DNA of 64,000 nucleotides. Origin: Clostridium lundense DSM 17049 (lineage in GTDB: Bacteria > Bacillota > Clostridia > Clostridiales > Clostridiaceae). Below the pieces are notes generated by a model. That model was not told where the DNA came from. It was given only the letters and a program-made list of their open reading frames with translations, and made no database searches. The translations under genes were made by a program, and so were the position numbers. Of this stretch, positions 1 through 8,291 are shown in pieces. The stretch's first letter is position 1. Each line of letters starts with the position of its first letter. Location of the stretch: contig NZ_JHVC01000011.1 in assembly GCF_000619945.1 (NCBI RefSeq), positions 62,001 through 126,000 of the forward strand, read 5' to 3'.

Positions 1-192
1 CTTATTATTGGTAAAGGATTGTGCTATTTGGCACGTGAGGTAATGGCTCTAAAATTTATTGAGTTTCATTTTATACTTTGGCCGCTTATACTGTTTGCTG
101 TACTGCTAATTGGGTTGCAGATGTTGGTTAGTAAATTCATCTGCAAAGCTATGAAAAAGAATACACTAACCGAAAGGTTAAGGACAGAATGA
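1..192 (+). CDS. FtsX-like ABC transporter permease, C-terminal fragment
   Basis: The reading frame is open from base 1 to a TGA at 190-192, so only the last 63 residues are in the window. They contain one hydrophobic helix (FILWPLILFAVLLIGLQML) followed by a basic tail ending in NTLTERLRTE. A last transmembrane helix followed by a short basic tail with an 'ERLR'-type ending is typical of FtsX/MacB-type ABC permeases, which move substrates or transmit signals at the membrane together with an ATPase. The family call rests only on this tail and is tentative; the partner genes would lie to the left of the window. Confidence 0.4.
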   Translation, partial: LIIGKGLCYLAREVMALKFIEFHFILWPLILFAVLLIGLQMLVSKFICKAMKKNTLTERLRTE

Positions 193-395
193 TTTTTTGT
201 TGATTATATGAAAACTATAGACTAATCCATTTATTTCAGATAGGGTGATAACTTTAGTGGGAGTCAGTAATATGGTCTTATAGGATATGTTGGATTTTAA
301 AAATTTAACATATAGAATAAATTTATCACATATAGTTTATATGGATATTTAAATTAAAATAACTAAAAATATCTGTACCATATCGAATATTAGTA

Positions 396-425
396 TTGAT
401 TTATATGTTAAAGTTGGTATATAAT
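396..425 (+). promoter_or_regulatory. Candidate sigma-A promoter of purC
   Basis: TTGATT (396-401) and TATAAT (420-425) are separated by 18 bp, about 50 bp before the purC start. I see no purine riboswitch core in the 282 bp between the permease fragment and purC. Confidence 0.45.
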
Positions 426-474
426 CAAAAGTGTAAATGATATGGAAATTTCTATTAGATAAGGAGTGTAGTGA

Positions 475-1158
475 ATGAAGCTTGTTTATAAAGGTAAAAC
501 AAAGGATGTATTTGAATTAGAGGACGGAAATTATTTGCTTAAATTTAAGGATGATGTAACAGGAGAAAATGGAGTTTTTGATCCAGGCGCCAATACTGTT
601 GGATTAACTATAGAAGGAGTAGGTAAGGCAGGTCTTAGATTAACTAAGTTATTCTTTGAAAGACTAAAAGAAGAAGAAATACCTATACATTATATAAAAG
701 CAAATATAGAAGAAGGTACAATGAAGGTAAAACCAGCTACATTGTTTGGAAATGGTCTTGAGGTAATTTGTCGCTATAGAGCAGTAGGAAGCTTTATGCG
801 TCGCTATGGTATGTATGCAAAAGAAGGACAAGAATTAGATGCTTTTGTAGAAGTTACGCTTAAAGATGATGCTCGTCAAGACCCACCAATTACTGAAGAC
901 GCTTTAAGCATGTTAGGAATACTTTCTTTGCATGAATATGAAGTATTAAAAAGTCTTACTAAAAAGATATGTGGCATAGTAAAAGATGAATTATTGAAAA
1001 AAGATATAGAATTATACGATATAAAACTTGAGTTTGGAAGAGTAGGACATGATAAGCATATTGCTTTAATAGACGAAATTTCAGGGGGAAATATGAGAGC
1101 ATATAAGAATGGGGAATATATAGAACCATTACAGTTAGAAAAATTAATGCTTGAATAG
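475..1158 (+). CDS. purC: Phosphoribosylaminoimidazole-succinocarboxamide synthase
   Basis: Encodes 227 residues, close to the usual ~235 for bacterial SAICAR synthase, which uses ATP to join CAIR and aspartate in de novo purine synthesis in the cytoplasm. The N-terminus (KLVYKGKTKDVFELEDG) is the family's nucleotide-binding beginning, and the segments EVICRYRAVGSFMRRYG, DDARQDPPIT and LIDEISGGNMR match the conserved active-site stretches. The ATG at 475 has AAGGAG about 9 nt upstream. It stands alone: no other pur gene is in the window, so it is not in a pur operon here. A strong bidirectional terminator follows directly. Confidence 0.95.
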   Translation: MKLVYKGKTKDVFELEDGNYLLKFKDDVTGENGVFDPGANTVGLTIEGVGKAGLRLTKLFFERLKEEEIPIHYIKANIEEGTMKVKPATLFGNGLEVICRYRAVGSFMRRYGMYAKEGQELDAFVEVTLKDDARQDPPITEDALSMLGILSLHEYEVLKSLTKKICGIVKDELLKKDIELYDIKLEFGRVGHDKHIALIDEISGGNMRAYKNGEYIEPLQLEKLMLE

Positions 1159-1188
1159 TAAAATAGCACCCATAGAGGTGCTATTTTA
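1159..1188. terminator. Bidirectional terminator between purC and the convergent gene
   Basis: A perfect 12-bp stem (1159-1170 with 1177-1188) and a 6-nt loop. The stem ends are A-rich on one side and T-rich on the other, so it can serve purC and the convergent minus-strand gene. Confidence 0.85.
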
Positions 1189-2355
1189 CTATTCTTCCCA
1201 GTTCCATAGCTGTACATCACCAACATTAATTCCTTTAATCCATTGTTCTTGTTTTAGTTTTAGTATTTCTTTCGATGGGCCAGTTATCACCATGCCATAT
1301 ATTTTAACTCCATTTGAGTTTATATAATCTATTCCTTTTTGTAAATCTAATTTAGGAATTGAAGATACTTTACTAGTGATTTTATTATACTCATTCAAGA
1401 AATCTAAAGTTTTTATAAAGTTTTCATTACGCAATTTACCACTTCCATAAGAGTCAACATTAGGTGAAGATTTGCTTTCAGATACGATTTTACTAAATAA
1501 TATACCCTTTTTTTCTCTTTTAGTGGTTAAAGTCATATCATCACTATGCCAAATAGGGATATATGGGAAACCTATAGGCTCATCTATAAAATCTGTATTT
1601 TCAAATCCTGTATCTACTGCAAACCAGACAGATGTTACTTGTTTGTGTTCAAATTTTTTTAGTATCTCATCAGTTTCATAAAATTTATCAAAGGAAATAT
1701 AAGCTTCTGCAACAGTACCTTCACGAAGTTTCTCGAGCTTTTTCCAGTCTTTAACCATGGCATCATTTTTTGATGACTTAGGATAGGAAAAAAACAATGA
1801 ATGATTCTGATTTTGAAACCACTTTTTTTCTGGATATCCTATTTTCACAAGAAAAAAATTTATATCCATTTCTCCAGTTCTGATTTCATCTGATCCTACA
1901 AGTTTTTTTAACTCTCCAGTCATTGTGGCTGTGAAAAATGAACCTACACTTGTACCACCTGATCCAAATCTTACATTTGGCTCTGTTATAGCTATAGTAG
2001 ATTGAATCACATCTCTGTATATTTCCATACGATTTGGGTCTCTGCTGCTATAAAATATTGAGGTAATAATTCCGGATATAGCTGCTTTTTTGTGGTTAAA
2101 ACATGTTTTATTACTGTTATTTTTATCATCTATATTTAGTTGTTCGTCTAAAAATTCTTGATAGTCCTCAAGTTTTTCAAGTTCTATCTCAATTGATTTC
2201 TTTTCATCACCAGATAGATTACCTTCTGTATAATCCTTAAGCTTTTCTTGCATTATATCTTCTGCAATATATTCATTATGGTATAGAGATAGGAGATAAC
2301 GGTATACGTCTACCATAAATGATTGATATATATGATTTAGTGTATTTTTGTTCAC
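1189..2355 (-). CDS. Chimeric ORF: ECF sigma start fused to anti-sigma regulator
   Basis: 388 residues with a GTG start at 2355 and AAGGAGG 8 nt upstream. Residues 1 to about 38 (IYQSFMVDVYRYLLSL...AEDIMQE) look like the beginning of ECF sigma-factor region 2. Immediately after, KLKDYTEGNLSGDEKKSIE looks like the beginning of a membrane-bound sigma-factor regulator, and the rest (IYRDVIQSTIAITEPN..., ending VQLWNWEE) fits the extracytoplasmic Sigma_reg domain family. The stretch where that family has its transmembrane helix (around KKAAISGIITSIFYSS) is short and weakly hydrophobic. This suggests that a deletion removed most of the sigma gene and part of the anti-sigma anchor while keeping one frame. 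It is probably non-functional as a sigma factor. The sigma/anti-sigma assignment is by motif memory, not a search. Confidence 0.6.
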   Translation of the reverse strand: MNKNTLNHIYQSFMVDVYRYLLSLYHNEYIAEDIMQEKLKDYTEGNLSGDEKKSIEIELEKLEDYQEFLDEQLNIDDKNNSNKTCFNHKKAAISGIITSIFYSSRDPNRMEIYRDVIQSTIAITEPNVRFGSGGTSVGSFFTATMTGELKKLVGSDEIRTGEMDINFFLVKIGYPEKKWFQNQNHSLFFSYPKSSKNDAMVKDWKKLEKLREGTVAEAYISFDKFYETDEILKKFEHKQVTSVWFAVDTGFENTDFIDEPIGFPYIPIWHSDDMTLTTKREKKGILFSKIVSESKSSPNVDSYGSGKLRNENFIKTLDFLNEYNKITSKVSSIPKLDLQKGIDYINSNGVKIYGMVITGPSKEILKLKQEQWIKGINVGDVQLWNWEE

Positions 2356-2662
2356 TTACCATACCTCCTTCAATGTAATAACGTATGTAACTGGAAAATG
2401 TTACAGAAAAATAATAAATTTTACAAATAATAAAAATTGCCCCTATAATAAACAATATACTATTTTCTTTGATTTTCCGTAAAGTTAAATCTTATACAAT
2501 TGCTTACGAGCTAAGAAATAGTTCTTTTGTTATGTTAATAGGATTAGATAGCATCAATTAAAAAAATTAAATTAAGGGGTGAAGAGAAATAAAAAAAGTT
2601 CGATAAGTGTATAGTGAAAAATTAATCCAATATTAGAATTACATGTTTAGGGAGGAAAAATA
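2356..2662. other. Divergent intergenic region, 307 bp
   Basis: AT-rich spacer between the chimeric sigma/anti-sigma gene and the DUF3829 lipoprotein pair. Apart from the minus-strand ECF-like promoter and the GGAGG at 2651-2655 that serves the GTG start at 2663, I see no gene or stable RNA structure in it. Confidence 0.5.
2378..2405 (-). promoter_or_regulatory. ECF-sigma-type promoter of the chimeric gene
   Basis: Read on the minus strand, TGTAAC (2400-2405) is followed after 16 bp by CGTTAT (2378-2383), about 23 bp before the GTG start. TGTAAC-16-CGT is the shape of many Firmicute ECF promoters, which usually drive the sigma factor's own operon. Confidence 0.5.
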
Positions 2663-3658
2663 GTGTTAAAAAAGTTTTTATCAAGTATTTCAATTTGTGT
2701 GGCAATGTGTTTATTATTAACTTCTTGTGGTTCAGCTGGGAAATCAAAAGCTGTTAATTCACAAGAGGATACAGAAAAATATAATAACTATGTTACACTA
2801 AGCAATTATATGACTGGATGGTTAGATACTGCATTAGCTACTTATTTTAATAAGTTCGGAATTGAAAATGAAATTATAATAAAAGAAGGTTTTGATGGAT
2901 TTAATGGAGCACCTATTTTAGATGCGCAGAAAGATGATTTAGATAAAGCATTAGAATACGCTTCAAAAAAGCCTTCATATGGACAAACTGATACTAATAT
3001 AAAAGCATTACATCCAAAAATGAAGGAATTAATGAATACTTTGGGTGAAATAGAGAATTACTACAAATCAAAAGGTTTTGTAGACGATAAGTTTGCTAAA
3101 GGTAAAGAATTACATAAAAAAGTATGTGCTCAGTATAAAGAATATGATGCTTTAGCAGAAAAGTTTTTTACTAGTTTTGATACTATAACTGAACAAAAGA
3201 AAAAGGAAGATTTAGATAAGCTAAAGAAAAATGACATGATGATAAGATACTATGCAATGAGTATTTTAAATAGGGCACAGGATATAGAAATGTCTTTTTA
3301 TAAGGCAAAAGTTACTGATGATAATATTTTAGATTATGATGTTAATAAATATAAAGAAAAATATGATTTGTTGACAGAAGATATAAATAAATTTATAGAA
3401 TATTCCAAAGATGACGCGAGAAGGAAAAAAGAGAAAATTGTTATTATACCAACCTTTAGTAGTGATGTAAAAAGAATAAAAGTTGCTGCTACAGATATTA
3501 TGGAAGTTTTAAAAACAAAAGATACCACTATAAACAGTAACACAAAAGGAAAGGTTACAACAGGTGGGAAAAATGCTCTTTTACATGAATTTAGCAGAGT
3601 AGTATCCCAAATGGTTGATTCTTATAATAATATGATTAACATGAAAGCAGTAGATTAA
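2663..3658 (+). CDS. DUF3829 lipoprotein (first of tandem pair)
   Basis: 331 residues from a GTG start with GGAGG at 2651-2655. The N-terminus is a lipoprotein signal peptide ending in the lipobox LLTSC, so the mature protein should be lipid-anchored outside the membrane at Cys22. The motif YNNYVTLSNYMTGWLDTALATYF and the long charged helical remainder fit the DUF3829 family, whose function is unknown. It is 9 bp upstream of a paralogue of almost equal length with which it shares many blocks (LHPK/LHPA, VDDxFxKGKELHKK, KKNDxMI+YYA, AAATDI), so the two arose by tandem duplication and are one operon. Confidence 0.75.
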   Translation: MLKKFLSSISICVAMCLLLTSCGSAGKSKAVNSQEDTEKYNNYVTLSNYMTGWLDTALATYFNKFGIENEIIIKEGFDGFNGAPILDAQKDDLDKALEYASKKPSYGQTDTNIKALHPKMKELMNTLGEIENYYKSKGFVDDKFAKGKELHKKVCAQYKEYDALAEKFFTSFDTITEQKKKEDLDKLKKNDMMIRYYAMSILNRAQDIEMSFYKAKVTDDNILDYDVNKYKEKYDLLTEDINKFIEYSKDDARRKKEKIVIIPTFSSDVKRIKVAATDIMEVLKTKDTTINSNTKGKVTTGGKNALLHEFSRVVSQMVDSYNNMINMKAVD

Positions 3659-3667
3659 GGTGATGTT

Positions 3668-4645
3668 ATGTTTAGAAAAATTGCTTTAGCTATAATAATG
3701 TGTATAGTTGTATCTACTATTGCTACTTCTTGTGAATATAGAGAAAAAAAATTAACTATAAAAGATAAAGCAATACCAAAAGAAACAGGGGAAAGTTACA
3801 ATAAGAAGTATGAAGCATATGCAACTTTAGATACATTTATTACAGGAAATCTACAGGAATCTTTAGATTATTATTTTTCAAAGTTTGGAGATACAGAAGA
3901 ATTTAAGGTAGACAAAAATGATAATCTTTATAATGGTATCCTTTTAGAATTTAACAAGAAGGAATTAGAAGAAGGCTTCAGTTATTATTCAACAGAACCA
4001 CATTTTGAAAAAGTTGATAATGCTCTTAAGGAACTTCACCCTGCATTTAAAGAATTAATACAAGCTTTAAGTGATGCAGATACATACTATAAACTAAAAT
4101 CTTATGTAGATGATGATTTTGTTAAGGGAAAAGAACTACATAAAAAGATATATTCAAAGTATATTAAAGTTAAGCCTTTGAATAAAAAGTTTAGTTCTGA
4201 TTTTGGAGATTTTTTCAGAGAAGATAGTAAGAAAAAGTTAGAAGAATTTAAGAAAAATGATTTTATGATAAAATATTATGCCTTAAGTTCTTTATTAAAA
4301 GCTAAGGATTTAGAAAGCGAACTTCAAAGGCAAAAGGTTACTAAAAATAATATGGCTAGTTTAGATGTTAGTAAATATAAAGAAAAGTATAACCTGTTAG
4401 TTGCAGACATGAATAAATTTTTAGAGTACTCCAAGGACTCTAATAGAATAAAAAAGGAAAAGATTGATCCAGCTTTTCCATATAAAATAATGGATGTTAA
4501 AGCTGCAGCTACAGATATTTTAACAAAAGCTCAAGGAAATAATTCATATAAAAATTCTGGCTATAGCAGAAATGGAGAAGGAACTACAGAATATCTTTCA
4601 AATAAGATAAAAGAAGCTATTTTAGAGTATGTTAAAATGAAATAA
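3668..4645 (+). CDS. DUF3829 lipoprotein (second of tandem pair)
   Basis: 325 residues; ATG at 3668 with an AAGGTG ribosome-binding sequence that overlaps the end of the first copy. The signal peptide ends in a TIATSC lipobox, predicting a lipid-anchored surface protein. It is colinear with the upstream paralogue over the full length: a helical N-terminal region starting YEAYATLDTFITGNL, then FVKGKELHKKIYSKY and VKAAATDIL. The C-terminus diverges most. Function unknown. The pair sits opposite a sigma/anti-sigma-derived gene, so an envelope-stress link is possible but is only suggested by position. Confidence 0.75.
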   Translation: MFRKIALAIIMCIVVSTIATSCEYREKKLTIKDKAIPKETGESYNKKYEAYATLDTFITGNLQESLDYYFSKFGDTEEFKVDKNDNLYNGILLEFNKKELEEGFSYYSTEPHFEKVDNALKELHPAFKELIQALSDADTYYKLKSYVDDDFVKGKELHKKIYSKYIKVKPLNKKFSSDFGDFFREDSKKKLEEFKKNDFMIKYYALSSLLKAKDLESELQRQKVTKNNMASLDVSKYKEKYNLLVADMNKFLEYSKDSNRIKKEKIDPAFPYKIMDVKAAATDILTKAQGNNSYKNSGYSRNGEGTTEYLSNKIKEAILEYVKMK

Positions 4646-4660
4646 AAGCATAGCACAATT

Positions 4661-4692
4661 TAGGGGGACAACAATAATAATGTTGTCCCCTT
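4661..4692 (+). terminator. Terminator of the DUF3829 operon
   Basis: GGGGACAACA and TGTTGTCCCC form a 10-bp stem around a short AT loop, followed by TTATCTT. It lies about 20 bp after the stop codon. Confidence 0.8.
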
Positions 4693-4869
4693 ATCTTAGC
4701 AAGTTTACTTTATCTAGGATAATTAAACTACCTTTACTATTCATAAAAAAAATTCTATGTTATAATATTAAGCTAAAGGGATATAATTTATTAGAAAATA
4801 TTTGAAAATAATATTAAACTAAGGTAAAATATTAATGATTTATCATACTAAAGCAACGGAGGGATATAT

Positions 4870-6189
4870 ATGAGTAAGGATATTGTAAAACCATCAATAC
4901 TACCAGGTTTTATGGAATTACTTCCAGCAGACCAATTAGTTTTTAATAAAATGATGGATACTATAAGACATAATTATGAAAAATTTGGATTTATACCACT
5001 AGATACTCCAGCTATAGAAAAATCAGAAATACTTTTAGCAAAGGGTGGCGGAGAAACTGAAAAACAGATATACAGATTTATGAAGGGAGACACAGATCTT
5101 TCTTTAAGATTTGATTTGACAGTACCTCTAGCAAGATATGTATCTCAGCACTTTTCAGATTTAACTTTCCCATTTAGAAGATACCATATTGCTAAAGTTT
5201 ACAGAGGAGAAAGAAATCAAAAAGGACGTTTTAGAGAATTTTATCAGTGTGATATAGATATCATAGGAAATGGAAAGTTAAGCATTATAAATGATGCTGA
5301 AATTCCAACTGTTATCTATAATACTTTTAAGGATCTTGGATTTGAGTCCTTTACAATTCATATAAATAATAGAAAAGTTCTAAATGGATTCTTTGAATCT
5401 TTAAATGTTACAAATAAAGTAGACATTTTAAGAACTATAGATAAATTAGATAAAATAGGCAGAGAAGCTGTAATTGAAGAGCTTAAAAATTTAGGACTTG
5501 AGGATTCAGTAGTAGAAAGAATAATGGAATTCATTAATATAAAGGGTGAAAATGATTCAATACTAGCTTCTTTAAAAAATTTAGGAATAGAGAATGAAAC
5601 ATTCAAAGAAGGATTAGAAGAACTTACTCAGGTTGTTAGTTATATAAGATGTTTCAATGTTCCAGAAAAGAATTTCAATATAGATTTAACTATAGCGAGA
5701 GGATTAGATTATTACACAGGAACAGTATATGAAACTATTTTAGATGATTATCCAAAGATAGGAAGTGTATGTTCTGGTGGAAGATATGATAATCTTGCAG
5801 AATACTATACTGAACAAAAGTTACCTGGAGTAGGTATATCTATTGGATTAACTAGATTATTTTATCAGTTAAGAGAAGCAAAAATCATAGGAGAAAATGC
5901 ATCTTCAACTCTTTCACAAGTATTAGTAATTCCTATGGATAACCTTATAGAAGAGTCAATTAAAGTTGCTAGTAAACTTAGAGAAAATGGAATAATTGCA
6001 GAAATGTATTCAGAGGATGCTAAAGTTGGTAAGAAATTTGGATATGCAGATAAATTAAATATTCCTTTTGTTATGTTAATAGGACCTGATGAAGTAAGGG
6101 ATAATAAAGTAACACTTAAAAACATGCATACTGGAAATCAGGAAACTATGACTATAGAAGAAGCAATAGTACTGATAAATAATAAATAG
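4870..6189 (+). CDS. hisS: Histidyl-tRNA synthetase
   Basis: 439 residues, a class II aminoacyl-tRNA synthetase that charges tRNA-His in the cytoplasm. Motif 2 is seen in the YRGERNQKGRFREFYQCDID region, the histidine-specific loop as ARGLDYYTGTVYE, and motif 3 around LPGVGISIGLTRL. A C-terminal anticodon-binding domain (from about residue 350, VLVIPMDN...) is present, which argues for a true HisRS and against the HisZ regulatory paralogue. The sequence RFDLTVPLARYV is of the 'DLTVP' type common in eukaryotic/archaeal-like HisRS, where most bacterial enzymes have an 'RPEGTA' type. ATG at 4870 is preceded by GGAGGG. No T-box leader is visible in the ~180 nt upstream. Confidence 0.92.
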   Translation: MSKDIVKPSILPGFMELLPADQLVFNKMMDTIRHNYEKFGFIPLDTPAIEKSEILLAKGGGETEKQIYRFMKGDTDLSLRFDLTVPLARYVSQHFSDLTFPFRRYHIAKVYRGERNQKGRFREFYQCDIDIIGNGKLSIINDAEIPTVIYNTFKDLGFESFTIHINNRKVLNGFFESLNVTNKVDILRTIDKLDKIGREAVIEELKNLGLEDSVVERIMEFINIKGENDSILASLKNLGIENETFKEGLEELTQVVSYIRCFNVPEKNFNIDLTIARGLDYYTGTVYETILDDYPKIGSVCSGGRYDNLAEYYTEQKLPGVGISIGLTRLFYQLREAKIIGENASSTLSQVLVIPMDNLIEESIKVASKLRENGIIAEMYSEDAKVGKKFGYADKLNIPFVMLIGPDEVRDNKVTLKNMHTGNQETMTIEEAIVLINNK

Positions 6190-6222
6190 TCAAATGATTT
6201 TAACTGTATAAAAATTATTATA

Positions 6223-6264
6223 TAAACTAAAAGAAATTCCTTTAAAGGAATTTCTTTTAGTTTA
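6223..6264. terminator. Bidirectional terminator between hisS and pepF
   Basis: A perfect 19-bp stem (6223-6241 with 6246-6264) with a TTAA loop between two convergent genes. Its outer parts are A-rich and T-rich. Confidence 0.8.
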
Positions 6265-6298
6265 TGGTTTCTAATTTTCAATTATTAATTCCTAATGA

Positions 6299-8104
6299 TT
6301 AATCTTTAATTGTGTTTTCCATCATATCTAGCAATTCATTAAATCTTTTAATAGTATCTTCCATAGGAGTTGAAGTGCTCATGTCTACTCCAGCCTTCTT
6401 TAGGATATTAATAGGATAATCACTGCCGCCACTCTTTAGAAAAGCTATATATTTTTCTAAAGCATTTTCTTCTTTAGCTAAAATTTTCTTAGCAAATGAA
6501 TTTGCAGCAGCATAGCCTGTAGCATACTGATATACATAAAAATCAGAATAGAAGTGAGGAATTCTAGACCATTCCATATCTATTTCACTATCTACTACCA
6601 TTTCCTCACCAAAATATTTAACATTTAATTCATGCCATATATTGCATAGATCTTCACTAGTTAAAGCATTACCAGCTTCTAATTTTTCATGAGTTAGTTT
6701 TTCAAACTCTGCAAACATTACCTGCCTAAATACTGTAGTTCTTATTTGTTCTAATTGTTGATTTATAAAATATAGTTTCATATTTTTATCTTTTTCATTA
6801 TTTATTAAGTGATTTAATAAAAGACATTCGTTAGTAGTAGAAGCAACTTCAGCACAGAATAAAGTATAATTTGAATACACATAAGGTTGATTTTTCTTTG
6901 AATAATAAGTGTGTATAGAGTGACCCATTTCATGAGCAAGTGTGGATACATCATTTAATTTATAGTTATAGTTTAATAATACATAAGGCATAGTATCATA
7001 TGAACCAGAAGAGTATGCTCCCCCTCTTTTACCTTTATTTTCATAAATATCAATCCAGCCTTCTTTTATACCCTCGTTAAATATATTTAGGTACTCGCTT
7101 CCAAGAGGATTTAGACCTTCTTCCACTATTTTAATAGCTTTTTCAAATTCTATATGCACATTAGGAGTATCGATTATTGGAACATATAAATCATACATGT
7201 GTATGTCATCTAATTTTAATAATTTCTTTTTGATTTTTACATATCTGTGCAAAGAAGATAAATTATTATTTATGGTTTCTACGGTTTTATTATAAACTTC
7301 TACAGGAATATCATTAGGCTTTAAGGAACTTTCTAATGATGAATTATATTTTCTCATTTTCGAATTAAATATAAAACCCTTTATAGAAGAAGTAAGTGAA
7401 GTTGCAAAGGTATTTTTGTATTTTTCATAAGTACTAAAAAGAGCTTTAAAAGCTTCCTTTCTAACTTTTCTATTTTTAGAAGAAATATAAACAGAATAAT
7501 TTTTATCTGTGAGTTCTACTTCTTTTTTATGCTCATCTTTAATTTTAGGAAAAGTGATATCTGCATTAGACAACATGCTATATATGTTTCCAGGGGCTTC
7601 TAGACATTCAGAGACAGAAGCCATAATATTCTCTTCATTTTTACTTAGAGTATGAGGTTTAGATTTTAAAATATCCTTTATTAAAGTTTTATATATTTTT
7701 AATTCAGGAAGTTCATCTAATTCCTTTAAAAGAGTATCTTCAGGAATTGAAAGTATTTCTGGGGTAAAAAAAGCCATTTTTGATAACATCTCCGTGAAAA
7801 AACTATCTATCTTAGACTTTAAGCTTTGAAAAGTTGTATTTGTAGTGTCTTCATCAGATCTACAATGGGCATAAACAGATAATTTTTCTCCAAGTCTTAA
7901 GATTTCTTCTTCCAATTTTAAATAGGATAATAAATCTTTAGCACTATTAAGTTTTCCTTCAAATTTAGATATTTCAGGAGTTACCTTTTTTAAATTTTCA
8001 AAGTCTTCCTCCCAAAGCTGAATGTTTTCATATATTTTTTCTATTTTCCATTTGGAATTAGCATCTATTTCCTCTCTGGACTTTAGTTTTTTAGTTTCCA
8101 CCAA
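6299..8104 (-). CDS. pepF: Oligoendopeptidase F, M3 family metallopeptidase
   Basis: 601 residues, the usual length for PepF. The zinc-binding motif HEMGH is at residues 391-395 (in LAHEMGHSIHTYYS), with a glutamate downstream in FCAEVASTTNE as the likely third ligand. No signal peptide is visible, so it acts in the cytoplasm on short peptides. The start at 8104 (MVETKKLKSREEID) has AGGGAGG just upstream on the minus strand. It is a single gene, convergent with hisS and divergent from the metal ATPase. Confidence 0.93.
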   Translation of the reverse strand: MVETKKLKSREEIDANSKWKIEKIYENIQLWEEDFENLKKVTPEISKFEGKLNSAKDLLSYLKLEEEILRLGEKLSVYAHCRSDEDTTNTTFQSLKSKIDSFFTEMLSKMAFFTPEILSIPEDTLLKELDELPELKIYKTLIKDILKSKPHTLSKNEENIMASVSECLEAPGNIYSMLSNADITFPKIKDEHKKEVELTDKNYSVYISSKNRKVRKEAFKALFSTYEKYKNTFATSLTSSIKGFIFNSKMRKYNSSLESSLKPNDIPVEVYNKTVETINNNLSSLHRYVKIKKKLLKLDDIHMYDLYVPIIDTPNVHIEFEKAIKIVEEGLNPLGSEYLNIFNEGIKEGWIDIYENKGKRGGAYSSGSYDTMPYVLLNYNYKLNDVSTLAHEMGHSIHTYYSKKNQPYVYSNYTLFCAEVASTTNECLLLNHLINNEKDKNMKLYFINQQLEQIRTTVFRQVMFAEFEKLTHEKLEAGNALTSEDLCNIWHELNVKYFGEEMVVDSEIDMEWSRIPHFYSDFYVYQYATGYAAANSFAKKILAKEENALEKYIAFLKSGGSDYPINILKKAGVDMSTSTPMEDTIKRFNELLDMMENTIKD

Positions 8105-8214
8105 AATTATCCCTCCCTTGTAATTTTTAATATAGATATTTTAATTATTTTCACTTTATCCATAAATTATAACATAAAATTGTAAGTAAAAATTAAAATG
8201 TCAGATTAAAATAA

Positions 8215-8243
8215 TTGACATATTATAAAAAAAGGATTAATAT
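8215..8243 (+). promoter_or_regulatory. Promoter of the metal ATPase gene
   Basis: TTGACA (8215-8220), 17-bp spacer, TAATAT (8238-8243). This places the transcription start near 8250, so an upstream in-frame ATG at 8250 would be at the very start of the mRNA without a ribosome-binding site. Confidence 0.8.
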
Positions 8244-8272
8244 TTATATATGAACATGTGCTCATATATAAA
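8243..8272. promoter_or_regulatory. ArsR/CzrA-type metal-responsive operator
   Basis: A 30-bp inverted repeat with 11-bp perfect arms (TTTATATATGA / TCATATATAAA) around an 8-bp centre. It resembles the TGAAC...TTCA-type operators of ArsR/SmtB repressors and covers the start point of transcription. No arsR-family gene is next to it, so the repressor would have to act in trans. Confidence 0.7.
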
Positions 8273-8291
8273 TATGATGGGGGAGAAAATT

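Noticed and set aside
193..474. Possible purine riboswitch before purC
   Set aside because: None of the conserved purine-aptamer core words or stems could be found; only an AT-rich promoter region is visible.
4693..4869. Possible T-box leader before hisS
   Set aside because: No T-box sequence or terminator/antiterminator pair is visible in this short region.
4870..6189. HisZ (ATP phosphoribosyltransferase regulatory subunit)
   Set aside because: The C-terminal anticodon-binding domain and full set of synthetase motifs are present, and no his biosynthesis genes are adjacent.
8250..8291. In-frame ATG 14 codons upstream of the chosen metal ATPase start
   Set aside because: It lies within the operator and at the predicted transcription start, with no ribosome-binding sequence; ATG 8292 has GGGGGAG.
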